DNA of 64,000 bases from contig JANQPH010000032.1 in the NCBI GenBank assembly GCA_028285405.1, forward strand, positions 1-64,000, read 5' to 3'. This stretch comes from Thermoleophilia bacterium (GTDB taxonomy: Bacteria; Actinomycetota; Thermoleophilia; Miltoncostaeales; Miltoncostaeaceae). The stretch's first letter is position 1; every line of letters begins with the position of its first letter. Positions 50,723 through 59,069 of this stretch are shown one piece after another. The notes below the pieces were generated by a model, which was not told the origin of the DNA, did not search any database, and was given only the letters and a program-made list of their open reading frames with translations. A program made the position numbers and the translations under genes.

Positions 50723-51823
50723 TCAGCCTTTCTTGGTCGGAGAGGTGTCCACCAGCGGACGGCGAGCGGTCCGCGCCGCCTTGCGCTTGCCACGCACGTC
50801 GATCTCGATCTCGGTTCCGGCCGCGGCCACGTCCGCCGGAAGATAGGCCATCCCGATCCCGTGGCCGAGCACCGGGCTCAGGGTCCCGCTCGTCACCTCG
50901 CCGACCGGCTCCCCGTTGGCGAGGACGGCCTGACCAGCGCGCGGGATTCCCGGCTCGGTCAGCTCGAAGGCCGCAAGGCGCTCGGCGGTCCCCTCCCGCG
51001 CCTGGCGCATGACCACGTCGGCCCCCACGAAGCCCCCGTGCTCCAGGTCACAGGCAAAGCGCAGCGCGGCCTCGATCGGGGTCCGCGACAGGGACAGCTC
51101 GTTGCCGTGCAGCGGGTACCCGACCTCGATCCGGAGCGTGTCCCTGGCGACGAGTCCCGCGGGAGCTGGAGCGTGCGCGCCGGCCTGGAGGGCGTCCCAC
51201 ACGGCCTCGGTGGCCTCCCATGGGCAGAGGATCTCGACGCCGGGCTCGCCCGTGTAGCCGGTCCGCGCCAGCAGGCAGCTCGCCCCGGCCACCTCGCCCG
51301 AGACGATGGAGAAGTAGGGCGTCGCGACCGCCGGCTCGGCGTCACCGACATCGGCGAGCGAGTCCGCCCAGGCCGGACCCTGGAGCGCGAGCATGCCCCA
51401 GTCACGTGAGCGGTCGGCCAGCTCGACGCCGCCGGGCAGCCCGGCGAGCAGCGCATCTCTGCACGCGTCGGTGTTCGACGCGTTCACCACGAGGAAGTAG
51501 CGGTCCTCCAGCCGGTAGACGATGAGGTCGTCGATCACTCCCCCGTGCTCGGTCAGCAGCAGCGTGTACTGGCCCTGGCCGACGTCGAGCTTGTCGAGGT
51601 CGTTGCTGAGGCGCGCCTGGAGGTAGTCGTGGGCGCCCGCCCCCGTCAGCTCGAGCTGCCCCATGTGCGACACGTCGAAGATGCCGGCGCGCTCGCGGAC
51701 GGCCATGTGCTCGTCCTTGGGGGAGGAGTAGAGCAGCGGCATCTGCCAGCCGGCGAACGGCGCCATCCGCGCGCCGAGGGCGACATGACGCTCGTGAAGC
51801 GGTGTGCGGGCATCCGTCGGCAC
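50723..51823 (-). CDS. gcvT: Glycine cleavage system T protein (aminomethyltransferase)
   Basis: Transfers the methylene group of the aminomethyl-lipoyl intermediate to tetrahydrofolate. 366 residues, GTG start at 51823. Motifs are the N-terminal PFAGWQMPLLYSS, FDVSHMGQLEL (about 49), RTGYTGEPGVEI (about 186) and the C-terminal VTSGTLSPVLGHGIGMAYL. The 112 nt between it and the ftsZ stop do not show the paired domains of a glycine riboswitch; a TAGCGT box 10 nt before GTG could be a -10. Confidence 0.95.
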   Translation of the reverse strand: MPTDARTPLHERHVALGARMAPFAGWQMPLLYSSPKDEHMAVRERAGIFDVSHMGQLELTGAGAHDYLQARLSNDLDKLDVGQGQYTLLLTEHGGVIDDLIVYRLEDRYFLVVNASNTDACRDALLAGLPGGVELADRSRDWGMLALQGPAWADSLADVGDAEPAVATPYFSIVSGEVAGASCLLARTGYTGEPGVEILCPWEATEAVWDALQAGAHAPAPAGLVARDTLRIEVGYPLHGNELSLSRTPIEAALRFACDLEHGGFVGADVVMRQAREGTAERLAAFELTEPGIPRAGQAVLANGEPVGEVTSGTLSPVLGHGIGMAYLPADVAAAGTEIEIDVRGKRKAARTARRPLVDTSPTKKG

Positions 51824-51935
51824 GCGGATCAGGACGCTACCACGCGCCCATCCCGGGGCGACTCGCGACGGCCGCGGGCAGGCCGGCGGGGCGCGACCGA
51901 CCGCCGGGGCCGACCGCGCAACCGCTGGACCCGTG

Positions 51936-53057
51936 CTACCGGTTCTTCAGGAAGTCCGGGATCTCGAGCGCGTCGTCGGGGATGTCGAACGAGTCACGCT
52001 CGGCTGCCCCGAGGGACAGGCGCCGTCCGGTCTGGGCCGCCGGCTCCGGCTCCTCCTGCACGCGACGTGACGCGGACCGCCGCGAGGGCGCCTGGACCGC
52101 CGCCTCCTCGGGCGGCTCACCCGAGAACCCCGTGGCGATGACCGTGACGCGAAGCGAGTCGCCCGCCGTCTCGTCGATCACCGCGCCGAAGATCACGTTG
52201 CAGTCCTCGGACGCCGCGCTGCTGATGATCGCCGCGGCCTCGTCGATCTCGAAGAGCCCGAGATCCGGACCGCCGGTGATGTTCAGGAGCACGCCCCGGG
52301 CGCCGGAGATCGTGGTCTCGAGCAGCGGGCTCGAGATCGCCGCCCGGGCCGCCTCGGTCGCGCGGTTCTCACCGGACGCGTTTCCGATGCCCATGAGCGA
52401 TGCGCCCGCGTCGGCCATGATCGTCCGCACGTCGGCGAAGTCCAGGTTGATCAGCCCGGGAACGGTGATCAGGTCGGTGATGCCCTGGACACCCTGGCGG
52501 AGCACGTCGTCCGCCATCTGGAACGCGTCGATGATCGACGTGCGTCGCTCGACGACCTCGATCAGCCGCTCGTTCGGGATGACGATCAGCGAGTCGACCT
52601 GACCCGCCAGCTCGCGAATCCCGTCGTCCGCCCGCTGCGAGCGCTGCCTGCCCTCGAACGAGAACGGCCGGGTCACGACCCCGACGGTCAACGCGCCCTG
52701 CTCGCGCGCGATCTGCGCGAGCACGGGGGCGGCACCGGTGCCGGTTCCGCCACCCTCGCCCGCGGTCACGAACACCATGTCCGCGCCGCGAACTGACTCC
52801 TTCAGCTCCTCGCGGCTCTCCTCGGCGGCCTCGCGGCCGACCCCTGGGTCCGCTCCGGCGCCGAGCCCCTTGGTGATCGTGTCACCGATCTGCACCTTCA
52901 GATCGGCATCGCTCATCGCGAGGGCCTGCGCGTCCGTGTTCACCGCGATGAACTCGACGCCACGCACTCCGGCGTCGACCATCCGGTTGACGGCGTTGGT
53001 GCCGCCTCCTCCTACGCCGCACACCTTGATGACGGCCAGATAGCTGCTGGATTCCAA
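51936..53057 (-). CDS. ftsZ: Cell division protein FtsZ
   Basis: Tubulin-like GTPase forming the division ring. 373 residues. The start is TTG at 53057, because AGGAGG at 53070-53065 sits 7 nt upstream and gives the normal N-terminus ([18 protein letters not shown]). An upstream TTG at 53096 has no such site. The GTP-binding tubulin signature [15 protein letters not shown] is near 103, with NTDAQAL and [11 protein letters not shown] synergy-loop residues. The variable linker is short and the C-terminal peptide [12 protein letters not shown] is the usual partner-binding tail. Own promoter and long leader upstream. ftsA is not present next to it. Confidence 0.97.
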   Translation of the reverse strand: MESSSYLAVIKVCGVGGGGTNAVNRMVDAGVRGVEFIAVNTDAQALAMSDADLKVQIGDTITKGLGAGADPGVGREAAEESREELKESVRGADMVFVTAGEGGGTGTGAAPVLAQIAREQGALTVGVVTRPFSFEGRQRSQRADDGIRELAGQVDSLIVIPNERLIEVVERRTSIIDAFQMADDVLRQGVQGITDLITVPGLINLDFADVRTIMADAGASLMGIGNASGENRATEAARAAISSPLLETTISGARGVLLNITGGPDLGLFEIDEAAAIISSAASEDCNVIFGAVIDETAGDSLRVTVIATGFSGEPPEEAAVQAPSRRSASRRVQEEPEPAAQTGRRLSLGAAERDSFDIPDDALEIPDFLKNR

Positions 53058-53134
53058 GGTCGCCCCTCCTGGGTGGGCGGTGCCGTAAAGGTTCAATCTG
53101 CTGTGGAGACCGAGGCCAAGCTGATCTCAGATGA

Positions 53135-53153
53135 CCTCAAGTTGTGCTTGAGG
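53135..53153. promoter_or_regulatory. Perfect palindrome in the ftsZ leader
   Basis: CCTCAAG-TTGTG-CTTGAGG: two 7-nt arms with a 5-nt spacer, about 60 nt inside the predicted ftsZ transcript. It shares the core TCAAG-N5-CTTGA with the palindrome at 53251-53265. It could be a repressor operator or an RNA hairpin. A second hairpin with GAGGCC/GGCCTC arms lies at 53162-53179. Confidence 0.5.
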
Positions 53154-53213
53154 GTACTTCGGAGGCCACCTTGGGCCTCATTCACCTGAAGTTGGCACTA
53201 GAACTCCACCGTG

Positions 53214-53242
53214 AACCTAGGTGCGGATCACCCAGCTGTCAA
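53214..53242 (-). promoter_or_regulatory. Predicted sigma-70 promoter of ftsZ
   Basis: Minus-strand TTGACA (53242-53237, perfect consensus), 17-nt spacer, TAGGTT (53219-53214). The transcription start is expected near 53207, leaving a leader of about 150 nt before the TTG start codon. It is the strongest promoter match in the window and lies in a 240-nt non-coding gap between ftsQ and ftsZ. Confidence 0.72.
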
Positions 53243-53250
53243 GGCGAATC

Positions 53251-53265
53251 TCAAGTCGTACTTGA
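53251..53265. promoter_or_regulatory. Palindrome upstream of the ftsZ -35 box
   Basis: TCAAGTCGTACTTGA: 6-nt arms around CGT, ending 8 nt upstream of the -35. This is a typical activator position, about -44 to -58. It has the same TCAAG-N5-CTTGA core as the leader palindrome at 53135-53153, which suggests one regulator binding both. The known HspR (HAIR) motif has the opposite half-site order and 7-nt spacing, so it is not that. Confidence 0.5.
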
Positions 53266-53298
53266 TGGTTGCTCAGCGGGTTGTGAGCCAACCCTCGA

Positions 53299-54141
53299 TC
53301 ATTGATCGATGTCTCCGATGCCCGTCGTCGCCGCCGAATCGTCGACCGGTGTCACCTCGGGAAGCCCGCCGACCGCGGGCCGGTCGGCGACGCTCAGATC
53401 GATGTAGGTCGCCGCCTGCTCCTGCTCGGACGACAGGTTCGAGAGCAACGCGGTGAGGGCGGCGGCCTTGCTCACCACGTCGTCGGGCGCGCCGAACCGC
53501 AGCCTCGGCCCGTTGACCAGCCGGCCCTCCAGCCGCCCACCCCGCATTCGCAGCCCGCGCAGCCGCTGCGCCACCTCGGGCGGTGTCGCGCCCGCGAGCG
53601 CAACCGCGCCCTTCGCCTGGCGCGGAACGGGCTCCCCCACTTCCGGCGGCGGAGCGGAGAGCGCGACGCGCGCGAGCCCCGATCGCGGCTCGGCCGGACC
53701 GAGCACCCGACCGTCGGGGGCGACGAGCACGCTCGTCTCACCGTCCGTCGCAACCGCCACGGGCCGGGCGGGCGTCACCCGAACGACGACACCGAAGGGC
53801 AGGTCGCGCGAGACCGACACCGACTCGACCCAGGGATGGGCGGATGCCGCCTCTCGGATCGACGCGACGGGCGGGCGCAGCACCGTGCCGTCGGACACCG
53901 CACGCTCGAGATCCGCCTCGAGCGCCGCGGCATCGCCGGTGAGCTCGCCGCGCAGGTCGACGTCGCGCACCGAGAGCAGCGGCCCGGTCGCCAGGAACCA
54001 CAGCGCGGCGGCCCCGACTCCGACGGCGACCGTGCCGAGCACCACCCGGCGGCGGCGAGCGTGCGTGCCGTCGGCCACGGGCCTCGAGCGGCGACGCCGG
54101 TTCGCGTGAGGTCCGCGGACCGCTCGGGCGTCGCTGCTCAC
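53299..54141 (-). CDS. ftsQ: Cell division protein FtsQ
   Basis: Bitopic divisome protein. 280 residues: a basic cytoplasmic N-terminus with RRRRSRP, one membrane helix near 35-55 (VVLGTVAVGVGAAALWFLA), and a POTRA domain (SVRDVDLRGELTGDAAALE) followed by the FtsQ beta domain with HPWVESVSVSRDLPFGVVVRVT. GTG 54141 overlaps the murB TGA (GTGA). The longer open frame up to 54960 is a shadow of murB. The stop is followed by the ftsZ control region. Confidence 0.9.
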   Translation of the reverse strand: MSSDARAVRGPHANRRRRSRPVADGTHARRRRVVLGTVAVGVGAAALWFLATGPLLSVRDVDLRGELTGDAAALEADLERAVSDGTVLRPPVASIREAASAHPWVESVSVSRDLPFGVVVRVTPARPVAVATDGETSVLVAPDGRVLGPAEPRSGLARVALSAPPPEVGEPVPRQAKGAVALAGATPPEVAQRLRGLRMRGGRLEGRLVNGPRLRFGAPDDVVSKAAALTALLSNLSSEQEQAATYIDLSVADRPAVGGLPEVTPVDDSAATTGIGDIDQ

Positions 54142-55067
54142 AACGGCGGGAGCGGGGCGGGGATCACGCCACGCTCGGGATCGAGGTAGCGAACCTCCGG
54201 CACGAGCACGGGCCCGCCGGACGCGAGCACGCGCCGGCGCCCCTCGGCCATCAGCGCCAGGACGTCGTTGGCGGTGCACCCACGCGAGGCCTCGATGAAG
54301 TTCGCGTGGACGGGCGAGAACCGTGCCCGGCCGACTGTCAGCTCCTTGCACCCGGCGGCCTCGAGCAGGCGGCCGGCGCTGTCGCCCTCCGGGTTCGTGA
54401 ACACGCTGCCGAAGGTGCGAACCCCCTGTGGCTGCGTGCTTCGCCGCTGCCCGCGGAACTCGCTCAGACGATCCTTGATCGCAGCCGGATCGCCCGGCCG
54501 AAGCGCAAAGGACGCGATGGCGACGACCTGGTGGCCGACGATCGCCGAGCGTCGGTAGCCGAGCTCGAGATCCGCCAGGCCGAGGCGCTCGCGGCCCTCG
54601 GCGGAGCAGACCACCACCCATTCGATCGATTCGGCGACGTCGCCCCCGTGCGCACCGGCGTTCATCGCGACGGCACCCCCGGCCGTTCCGGGGATGCTGG
54701 CCCCCCACTCGAGCCCCTCGAGCCCCGCGGCCGCAGCGCGCTGCACCGCGCGCGGTAGCGAGGCGCCGCCCCCGCAGATCACGCGATTCGAGCGCACGGA
54801 GATGTGGTTGAGCGCGCCCGAGAGCCGCACCACGAGCCCGCGAAAGCCCTCGTCCGAGACGATCAGGTTCGAGCCCCGTCCGACCACGGCGATCGGCACG
54901 TCGCTCACCCTCGCCCAGCGCAGCGCGGCGACCAGCCGGCGGGTCGATCGGGCCGTGCACAGCCAGTCTGCCCGCCCTCCGACGCGAATCGACGTCAGCG
55001 GAGCGAGCGGAGCGTCCGGCTCGAGGTCAAGTGGGGTCGTGCGTCGATCCATCGCCGCCATCGCCAT
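54138..55067 (-). CDS. murB: UDP-N-acetylenolpyruvoylglucosamine reductase
   Basis: FAD enzyme that reduces UDP-GlcNAc-enolpyruvate to UDP-MurNAc. Up to 309 residues. FAD-binding segments are VVGRGSNLIVSDEGF (about 61) and GASIPGTAGGAVAMNAGAHG (about 121). The proton-donor serine lies in GSVFTNPEGDSAGRLLE and the last Glu in VPEVRY. Possible ATG starts at 55067, 55061 and 55052 all overlap the murC 3' end (26-41 nt). Confidence 0.95.
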   Translation of the reverse strand: MAMAAMDRRTTPLDLEPDAPLAPLTSIRVGGRADWLCTARSTRRLVAALRWARVSDVPIAVVGRGSNLIVSDEGFRGLVVRLSGALNHISVRSNRVICGGGASLPRAVQRAAAAGLEGLEWGASIPGTAGGAVAMNAGAHGGDVAESIEWVVVCSAEGRERLGLADLELGYRRSAIVGHQVVAIASFALRPGDPAAIKDRLSEFRGQRRSTQPQGVRTFGSVFTNPEGDSAGRLLEAAGCKELTVGRARFSPVHANFIEASRGCTANDVLALMAEGRRRVLASGGPVLVPEVRYLDPERGVIPAPLPPL

Positions 55068-56445
55068 CGTGAGGACTGGTTCCGAGCGCGTCGAGCAAGT
55101 CCTGCCCGAGCTCGGTCACGTCCCCCGCTCCGAGCGTGAGAACGAGGTCTCCGGGCCGCGCGACCTCGAGGACCGCGTCGCGGGCATCGCCCAATGTCGG
55201 GGCGTAGACGGCCGTGGTGTCCGCAGGCACGGCTCGAATGACGTCCGCGCCGCTCACCTCCGGATCGGGGGGCTCCCGGGCGAGGTAGACGTCGGTGACG
55301 ATGGCCACGTCCGCTCGTCCGAGCGCCGCGCCGAGCTCGGGCGCGAGGGCTCGCGTGCGGCTGACCAGGTGCGGCTGGAACACCGCGACGATCCGGCCTG
55401 GCGCCTCCTGGCGGGCGGCGAGCAGCGTCGCGGTCAGCTCGGCGGGATGGTGCGCGTAGTCGTCGACCACCCGCACGCCGCCCCGCACGCCGCGCTCCTC
55501 GAAGCGTCGACCCACGCCGCGATAGCGCTCGAGCGCCCGCGCGGCCGTGTCCGGGGCCATCCCGCACCAGTCCGCCAGCGCGATCGCGCATGCCGCGTTC
55601 TCCAGGTTGTGCGCCCCCGGGACCGCCAGGTCGAGCGCGACGCGCCGGCCGTCCCGGAAACGCAGCTCGCTCCCGTCGGGCGCGACGAACGCGTCGGGTC
55701 CGCCCACCTGGCGGACCTCGCAGTCCGCTGAGCGCGCGATCCTGCGCGCGACCTCGTCCGGCCCGACGACGAGACAGCCGGTCCTCGGCAGCGTGGCGAC
55801 GAACTGGGCGAAGACGGCCTCGACGTCGGCGAGCGACGCGAATGTCGCGTGATGGTCGTGGTCGACGTTGAGGAGGATCGCGGCGTCGGCGGGCAGATCG
55901 AGGAGCGAGCGGTCGCTCTCGTCGCCTTCGGCGACGAACCACTCCCCGCCGCCCCAGCGCGCCCCGGTGCCACCACCGTCGTCGATGCGCGCGCCGATGC
56001 AGCACGACGCGTCGGGGAGCGCGGTCGCGAGCATCGCCGACGTCGTGCTCTTGCCGTGCGCGCCGGCCACGACCAGGGGGCGCTTGGTCCGCATCAGCGC
56101 GGCCAGGAGCTCGGCCCGGTGGTGGACGGGCAGACCCCGTTCGCGGGCCGCCGCGAGCTCCGGGTTGTCCTCGCCGATCGCGGTGGAGACGACGACCGCA
56201 TCGGTGCTGGCGGGAAGCGCGTCGGCACTGTGGCCGATGGTCACCACGGCACCGAGCGCGGCGACCGCATCCGTGGTCGGCGACGCCTCTCGATCCGAGC
56301 CGGTGACCGAGGAGCCGGACTCGAGCGCCAACCGCGCCAGGGCGCTCATCCCGGCGCCGCCGATCCCGATCAGATGGAGCCGTGCGGGAAGCGACAGCGC
56401 CCGAGAGCGGCCCGGCGCGTCGCCTGCCGAGCGCGGCGCGCTCAT
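55027..56445 (-). CDS. murC: UDP-N-acetylmuramate-L-alanine ligase
   Basis: Adds L-alanine to UDP-MurNAc. 472 residues. The N-terminal Rossmann motif is HLIGIGGAGMSALARLAL, the Mur-ligase P-loop VVAGAHGKSTTSAMLA is near 117, and the C-terminal region has the DDYAHHPAELTATL segment. ATG 56445 overlaps the murG stop by ATGA. The frame open to 56802 is antisense-like Arg-rich sequence inside murG. Confidence 0.95.
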   Translation of the reverse strand: MSAPRSAGDAPGRSRALSLPARLHLIGIGGAGMSALARLALESGSSVTGSDREASPTTDAVAALGAVVTIGHSADALPASTDAVVVSTAIGEDNPELAAARERGLPVHHRAELLAALMRTKRPLVVAGAHGKSTTSAMLATALPDASCCIGARIDDGGGTGARWGGGEWFVAEGDESDRSLLDLPADAAILLNVDHDHHATFASLADVEAVFAQFVATLPRTGCLVVGPDEVARRIARSADCEVRQVGGPDAFVAPDGSELRFRDGRRVALDLAVPGAHNLENAACAIALADWCGMAPDTAARALERYRGVGRRFEERGVRGGVRVVDDYAHHPAELTATLLAARQEAPGRIVAVFQPHLVSRTRALAPELGAALGRADVAIVTDVYLAREPPDPEVSGADVIRAVPADTTAVYAPTLGDARDAVLEVARPGDLVLTLGAGDVTELGQDLLDALGTSPHDGDGGDGSTHDPT

Positions 56446-57728
56446 CCGCGGCGTCGCAGCCGCAACCGCGGGATCCGCGGCCGTGGCACGCGCAGCCGGG
56501 GCCGACGCGGGCGGGGCGGCCGCACCGACCCCACCCGCCGGCCGGCTCGCCCGACTCGCGCGAAGGCACCGCGGATCCGCCGCGCGCGACGCGTCTTCGG
56601 AGGCGTGCGCCTCCCCGCGACGTCCTCGACCTCGTCGGCGATCTCGTCCGCGGCCTCGGGACGGCCGACGGCGGCGGCGGCCTCGCCCATCGCGTCGAGG
56701 CGACCGCGATCCGCGAGCAGCGCACCCACGACCTCGCGCAGCCTCTGCCCCGTGCATTCCTCGTCGGCCAGCACGACGGCGGCACCGGCTTCGGCCAGCC
56801 ACGCCGCGTTCGTCGTCTGGTGATCGGCGGTCGCGTGCGGATAGGGGACCAGGATGGACGGGCGTCCTGTCGCCGCGATCTCGAACACGGAGCCGCCCGA
56901 GCGAGCGACCACCAGGTCCGCCGCGGCGAGGGCGCTCGGCAGCTCGTGGGTGAACCCGAGGAGCCGGTACCGCGGATCGAGCCCGTCGTGGACGACGCGC
57001 TCGCGCACGTCGTCGACGTTGCGCTCGCCCGCGACGTGGATGAGCTGGAACGGAGGATGCGGCCCGAACGCGTCGACCGCCGCGTCGTTCAGCGTCTGCG
57101 CCCCCTGGCTCCCCCCGAACACCAGCACCGTCGTCTCGTCCGCGTCGATTCCGAGCGCGTCGCGACCGGTGGCACGGTCGGCCTCGCGGATCGCGCGGCG
57201 CACCGGCCGTCCGGTCACCACGTACCGCCGACCCTCACGCCCGGCGAGCGGAAACGCCAACGCGACGCGCTTGGCGAACGGCGCCGCCAGGCGGTTGGCG
57301 GCGCCGAGTCGCGAGTCGGCCTCCATCAGGACCACCGGACGGCGGCTCAGCCACGCCGCCACCGCAACGGGGCCGGCGAGATAGCCACCCGCGCCGACGA
57401 CGACGTCGGGGCGCCGACGGTGCAGGATGGCCAGCGCACGCGGGATCGCGAACGCCGTCTGCCACAGCGTGCGGATGTTGCGCAGGCTCGGGCGACGGTC
57501 GAACCCGCGAAGCGGGAGCGCATCCTCCTCGTATCCCTCGCGCTCGGGGAGGCCCTGTCCACCGGACCCCTTCGCGAGCGCGAACGTGACGTCAGCGCCG
57601 CGCTCGCGCAGCGCTTCGGCCACCGCCAGGGCTGGCATGACGTGCCCGCCCGTCCCGCTTGCGGCGATCAGCGCCCGAAGAGGTGGCAACGACTCGAAGG
57701 TCTGCTCCGAGGCGCCGCCGACGGGCAA
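56442..57728 (-). CDS. murG: UDP-GlcNAc:undecaprenyl-PP-MurNAc-pentapeptide transferase MurG
   Basis: Makes lipid II from lipid I on the inner membrane face. About 415-428 residues. The glycine loop ASGTGGHVMPALAVAEAL is near the N-terminus, VGAGGYLAGPVA near 108, and FGGSQGAQTLN and ARSGGSVFEIAATGRP lie in the donor domain. No ATG or GTG is available; TTG at 57728 or 57689 are candidates, both inside the 3' end of ftsW. The last ~55 residues form an unusual Arg/Pro-rich basic tail (RRPRLRVPRPRIPRLRLRRR at the end), not part of the normal fold. Confidence 0.92.
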   Translation of the reverse strand: MPVGGASEQTFESLPPLRALIAASGTGGHVMPALAVAEALRERGADVTFALAKGSGGQGLPEREGYEEDALPLRGFDRRPSLRNIRTLWQTAFAIPRALAILHRRRPDVVVGAGGYLAGPVAVAAWLSRRPVVLMEADSRLGAANRLAAPFAKRVALAFPLAGREGRRYVVTGRPVRRAIREADRATGRDALGIDADETTVLVFGGSQGAQTLNDAAVDAFGPHPPFQLIHVAGERNVDDVRERVVHDGLDPRYRLLGFTHELPSALAAADLVVARSGGSVFEIAATGRPSILVPYPHATADHQTTNAAWLAEAGAAVVLADEECTGQRLREVVGALLADRGRLDAMGEAAAAVGRPEAADEIADEVEDVAGRRTPPKTRRARRIRGAFARVGRAGRRVGSVRPPRPRRPRLRVPRPRIPRLRLRRRG

Positions 57729-58866
57729 TGCTTGTGAGGACTCCGGCTGAGGCAAGGGCGACGACGAGGCTGCTTCCGCCGAACGAGACGAACGGCAACG
57801 GAACCCCCGTGACCGGCAACGCCCCGAGAACCGCGCCCGCGTTGACTGCCGCCTGGACGACGACGGCGGTCGTGAGGCCGGCCGCGAGCACCTGCTGGTG
57901 CACGTCCGCTGCGTCGAGCGCGATCCGGTACCCGGCCGCCGCGAAGATCGCGTATGCCGCGAGCAACCCGACGACCCCGACAAGTCCGAGCTCTTCGCCG
58001 ACGGTCGCGAGGATCATATCGGTGTGAGCCTCGGGCAAGTAGAAGGCCTTCTGTAGCCCGTCACCCAGGCCGACGCCGGTCAGCCCGCCCGAGCCGAGCG
58101 CAACCTGGGCCTGCACGACCTGGAAGCCGGCGCCTTCCGGATCGCTCCACGGATCGATGAACGCCGTGAGGCGATCGCGCCGGTAGCCGACGAACGCCAC
58201 CGATGCGGCGGCGAGCGCCAACCCCGCGCCCCCGAGCACCGCGAGATGGTGGCCCCGGACGCCGGCGACCAGCAGGGCGGCAAACGCCGCGACCGCGAGC
58301 ACGACCGCCGTGCCGAGGTCCGGCTCGAGGAGCACCAGGCCGAGCACCAGCGCCGAGCCGATCACGATCGGCATGAGCCCCTTGGTCGTTCGCAGCGCCC
58401 CCGGTCGCGCGGCGACGAGCGCGGCGATCCAGATCACGAGGGCGAACTTCGCGACCTCGGATGGCTGCAGCTGCCCGATGCCCCCGAGCACCAGCCACCT
58501 GCGAGAGCCGTTCACCTCGGTCCCGATCCCGGGCACCAGGACGATGAGCAGGAGCACGACCGAGATGACGAGGCCGGGTGCCGCCAGCTTGCGAACGGTC
58601 TCGGGACTCGTTCGCGAGAAGAGCAGGAACGCTGCGGTGCCGATGCCCGCGTACACGGCCTGGCGAGCGAGCAGCTCCAGCGGATCGCCGTCGGACAGAA
58701 GTGCCGTGGCGCTCGAGGCCGAATAGACCATGATCAGCCCGAAGCAGACGAGGGCGACGACCACGCCGAGGAGGACCTGCTCGGGTCTGGCCTTCGAGAA
58801 CAGATCGAAGCCGCGGCTCGTGTCCTTGGTGAGCGGGCGGACCGGGCGTGTCGAGCGGGCACTCAT
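57592..58866 (-). CDS. ftsW: Peptidoglycan glycosyltransferase FtsW (SEDS family)
   Basis: Septal peptidoglycan polymerase. 424 residues with about ten membrane helices after a short cytoplasmic N-terminus. SEDS hallmarks are SEVAKFALVIW (about 137), LLEPDLGTAVVL (about 175), YLPEAHTDMILATVGEELG (about 257) and PLPFVSFGGSSLV (about 355). Start ATG 58866. The C-terminal ~50 residues are Arg-rich and encoded by DNA that also carries the murG start (98-137 nt overlap). Upstream the division cluster is interrupted by the antisense gene at 59070. Confidence 0.95.
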   Translation of the reverse strand: MSARSTRPVRPLTKDTSRGFDLFSKARPEQVLLGVVVALVCFGLIMVYSASSATALLSDGDPLELLARQAVYAGIGTAAFLLFSRTSPETVRKLAAPGLVISVVLLLIVLVPGIGTEVNGSRRWLVLGGIGQLQPSEVAKFALVIWIAALVAARPGALRTTKGLMPIVIGSALVLGLVLLEPDLGTAVVLAVAAFAALLVAGVRGHHLAVLGGAGLALAAASVAFVGYRRDRLTAFIDPWSDPEGAGFQVVQAQVALGSGGLTGVGLGDGLQKAFYLPEAHTDMILATVGEELGLVGVVGLLAAYAIFAAAGYRIALDAADVHQQVLAAGLTTAVVVQAAVNAGAVLGALPVTGVPLPFVSFGGSSLVVALASAGVLTSIARRRRLGADLRVVATSSGADRRKRDGRARHASPGGGRSAARARR

Positions 58867-59069
58867 GCGATCCCCCGACTTCGTCGCCCGCCTCGCGCCC
58901 CCTACGACTCCCGGGCCCGACGCAACCGGATCGGACCGGAGTTCCCGCCACGCCCCGGCGCGAAGGTGGTCCGACGCCCAGCACGTCGGGAGTTCTGCCG
59001 AGGGCGACGCGCTCGCGCCGAGCCAGCTCGGCGCGGCTCGCAACACGGCCGGTGCACACACGCGCGCCC

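Noticed and set aside
51824-51935. Glycine riboswitch before gcvT
   Set aside because: Only ~110 nt, without the paired glycine-aptamer conserved bases.
53058-53096. Upstream TTG start of ftsZ at 53096
   Set aside because: The extension contains the AGGAGG ribosome-binding site of the downstream TTG; the family N-terminus fits the latter.
53135-53265. HspR (HAIR) operator at ftsZ
   Set aside because: HAIR is CTTGAGT-N7-ACTCAAG; here the half-sites are in the opposite order with 5-nt spacing.
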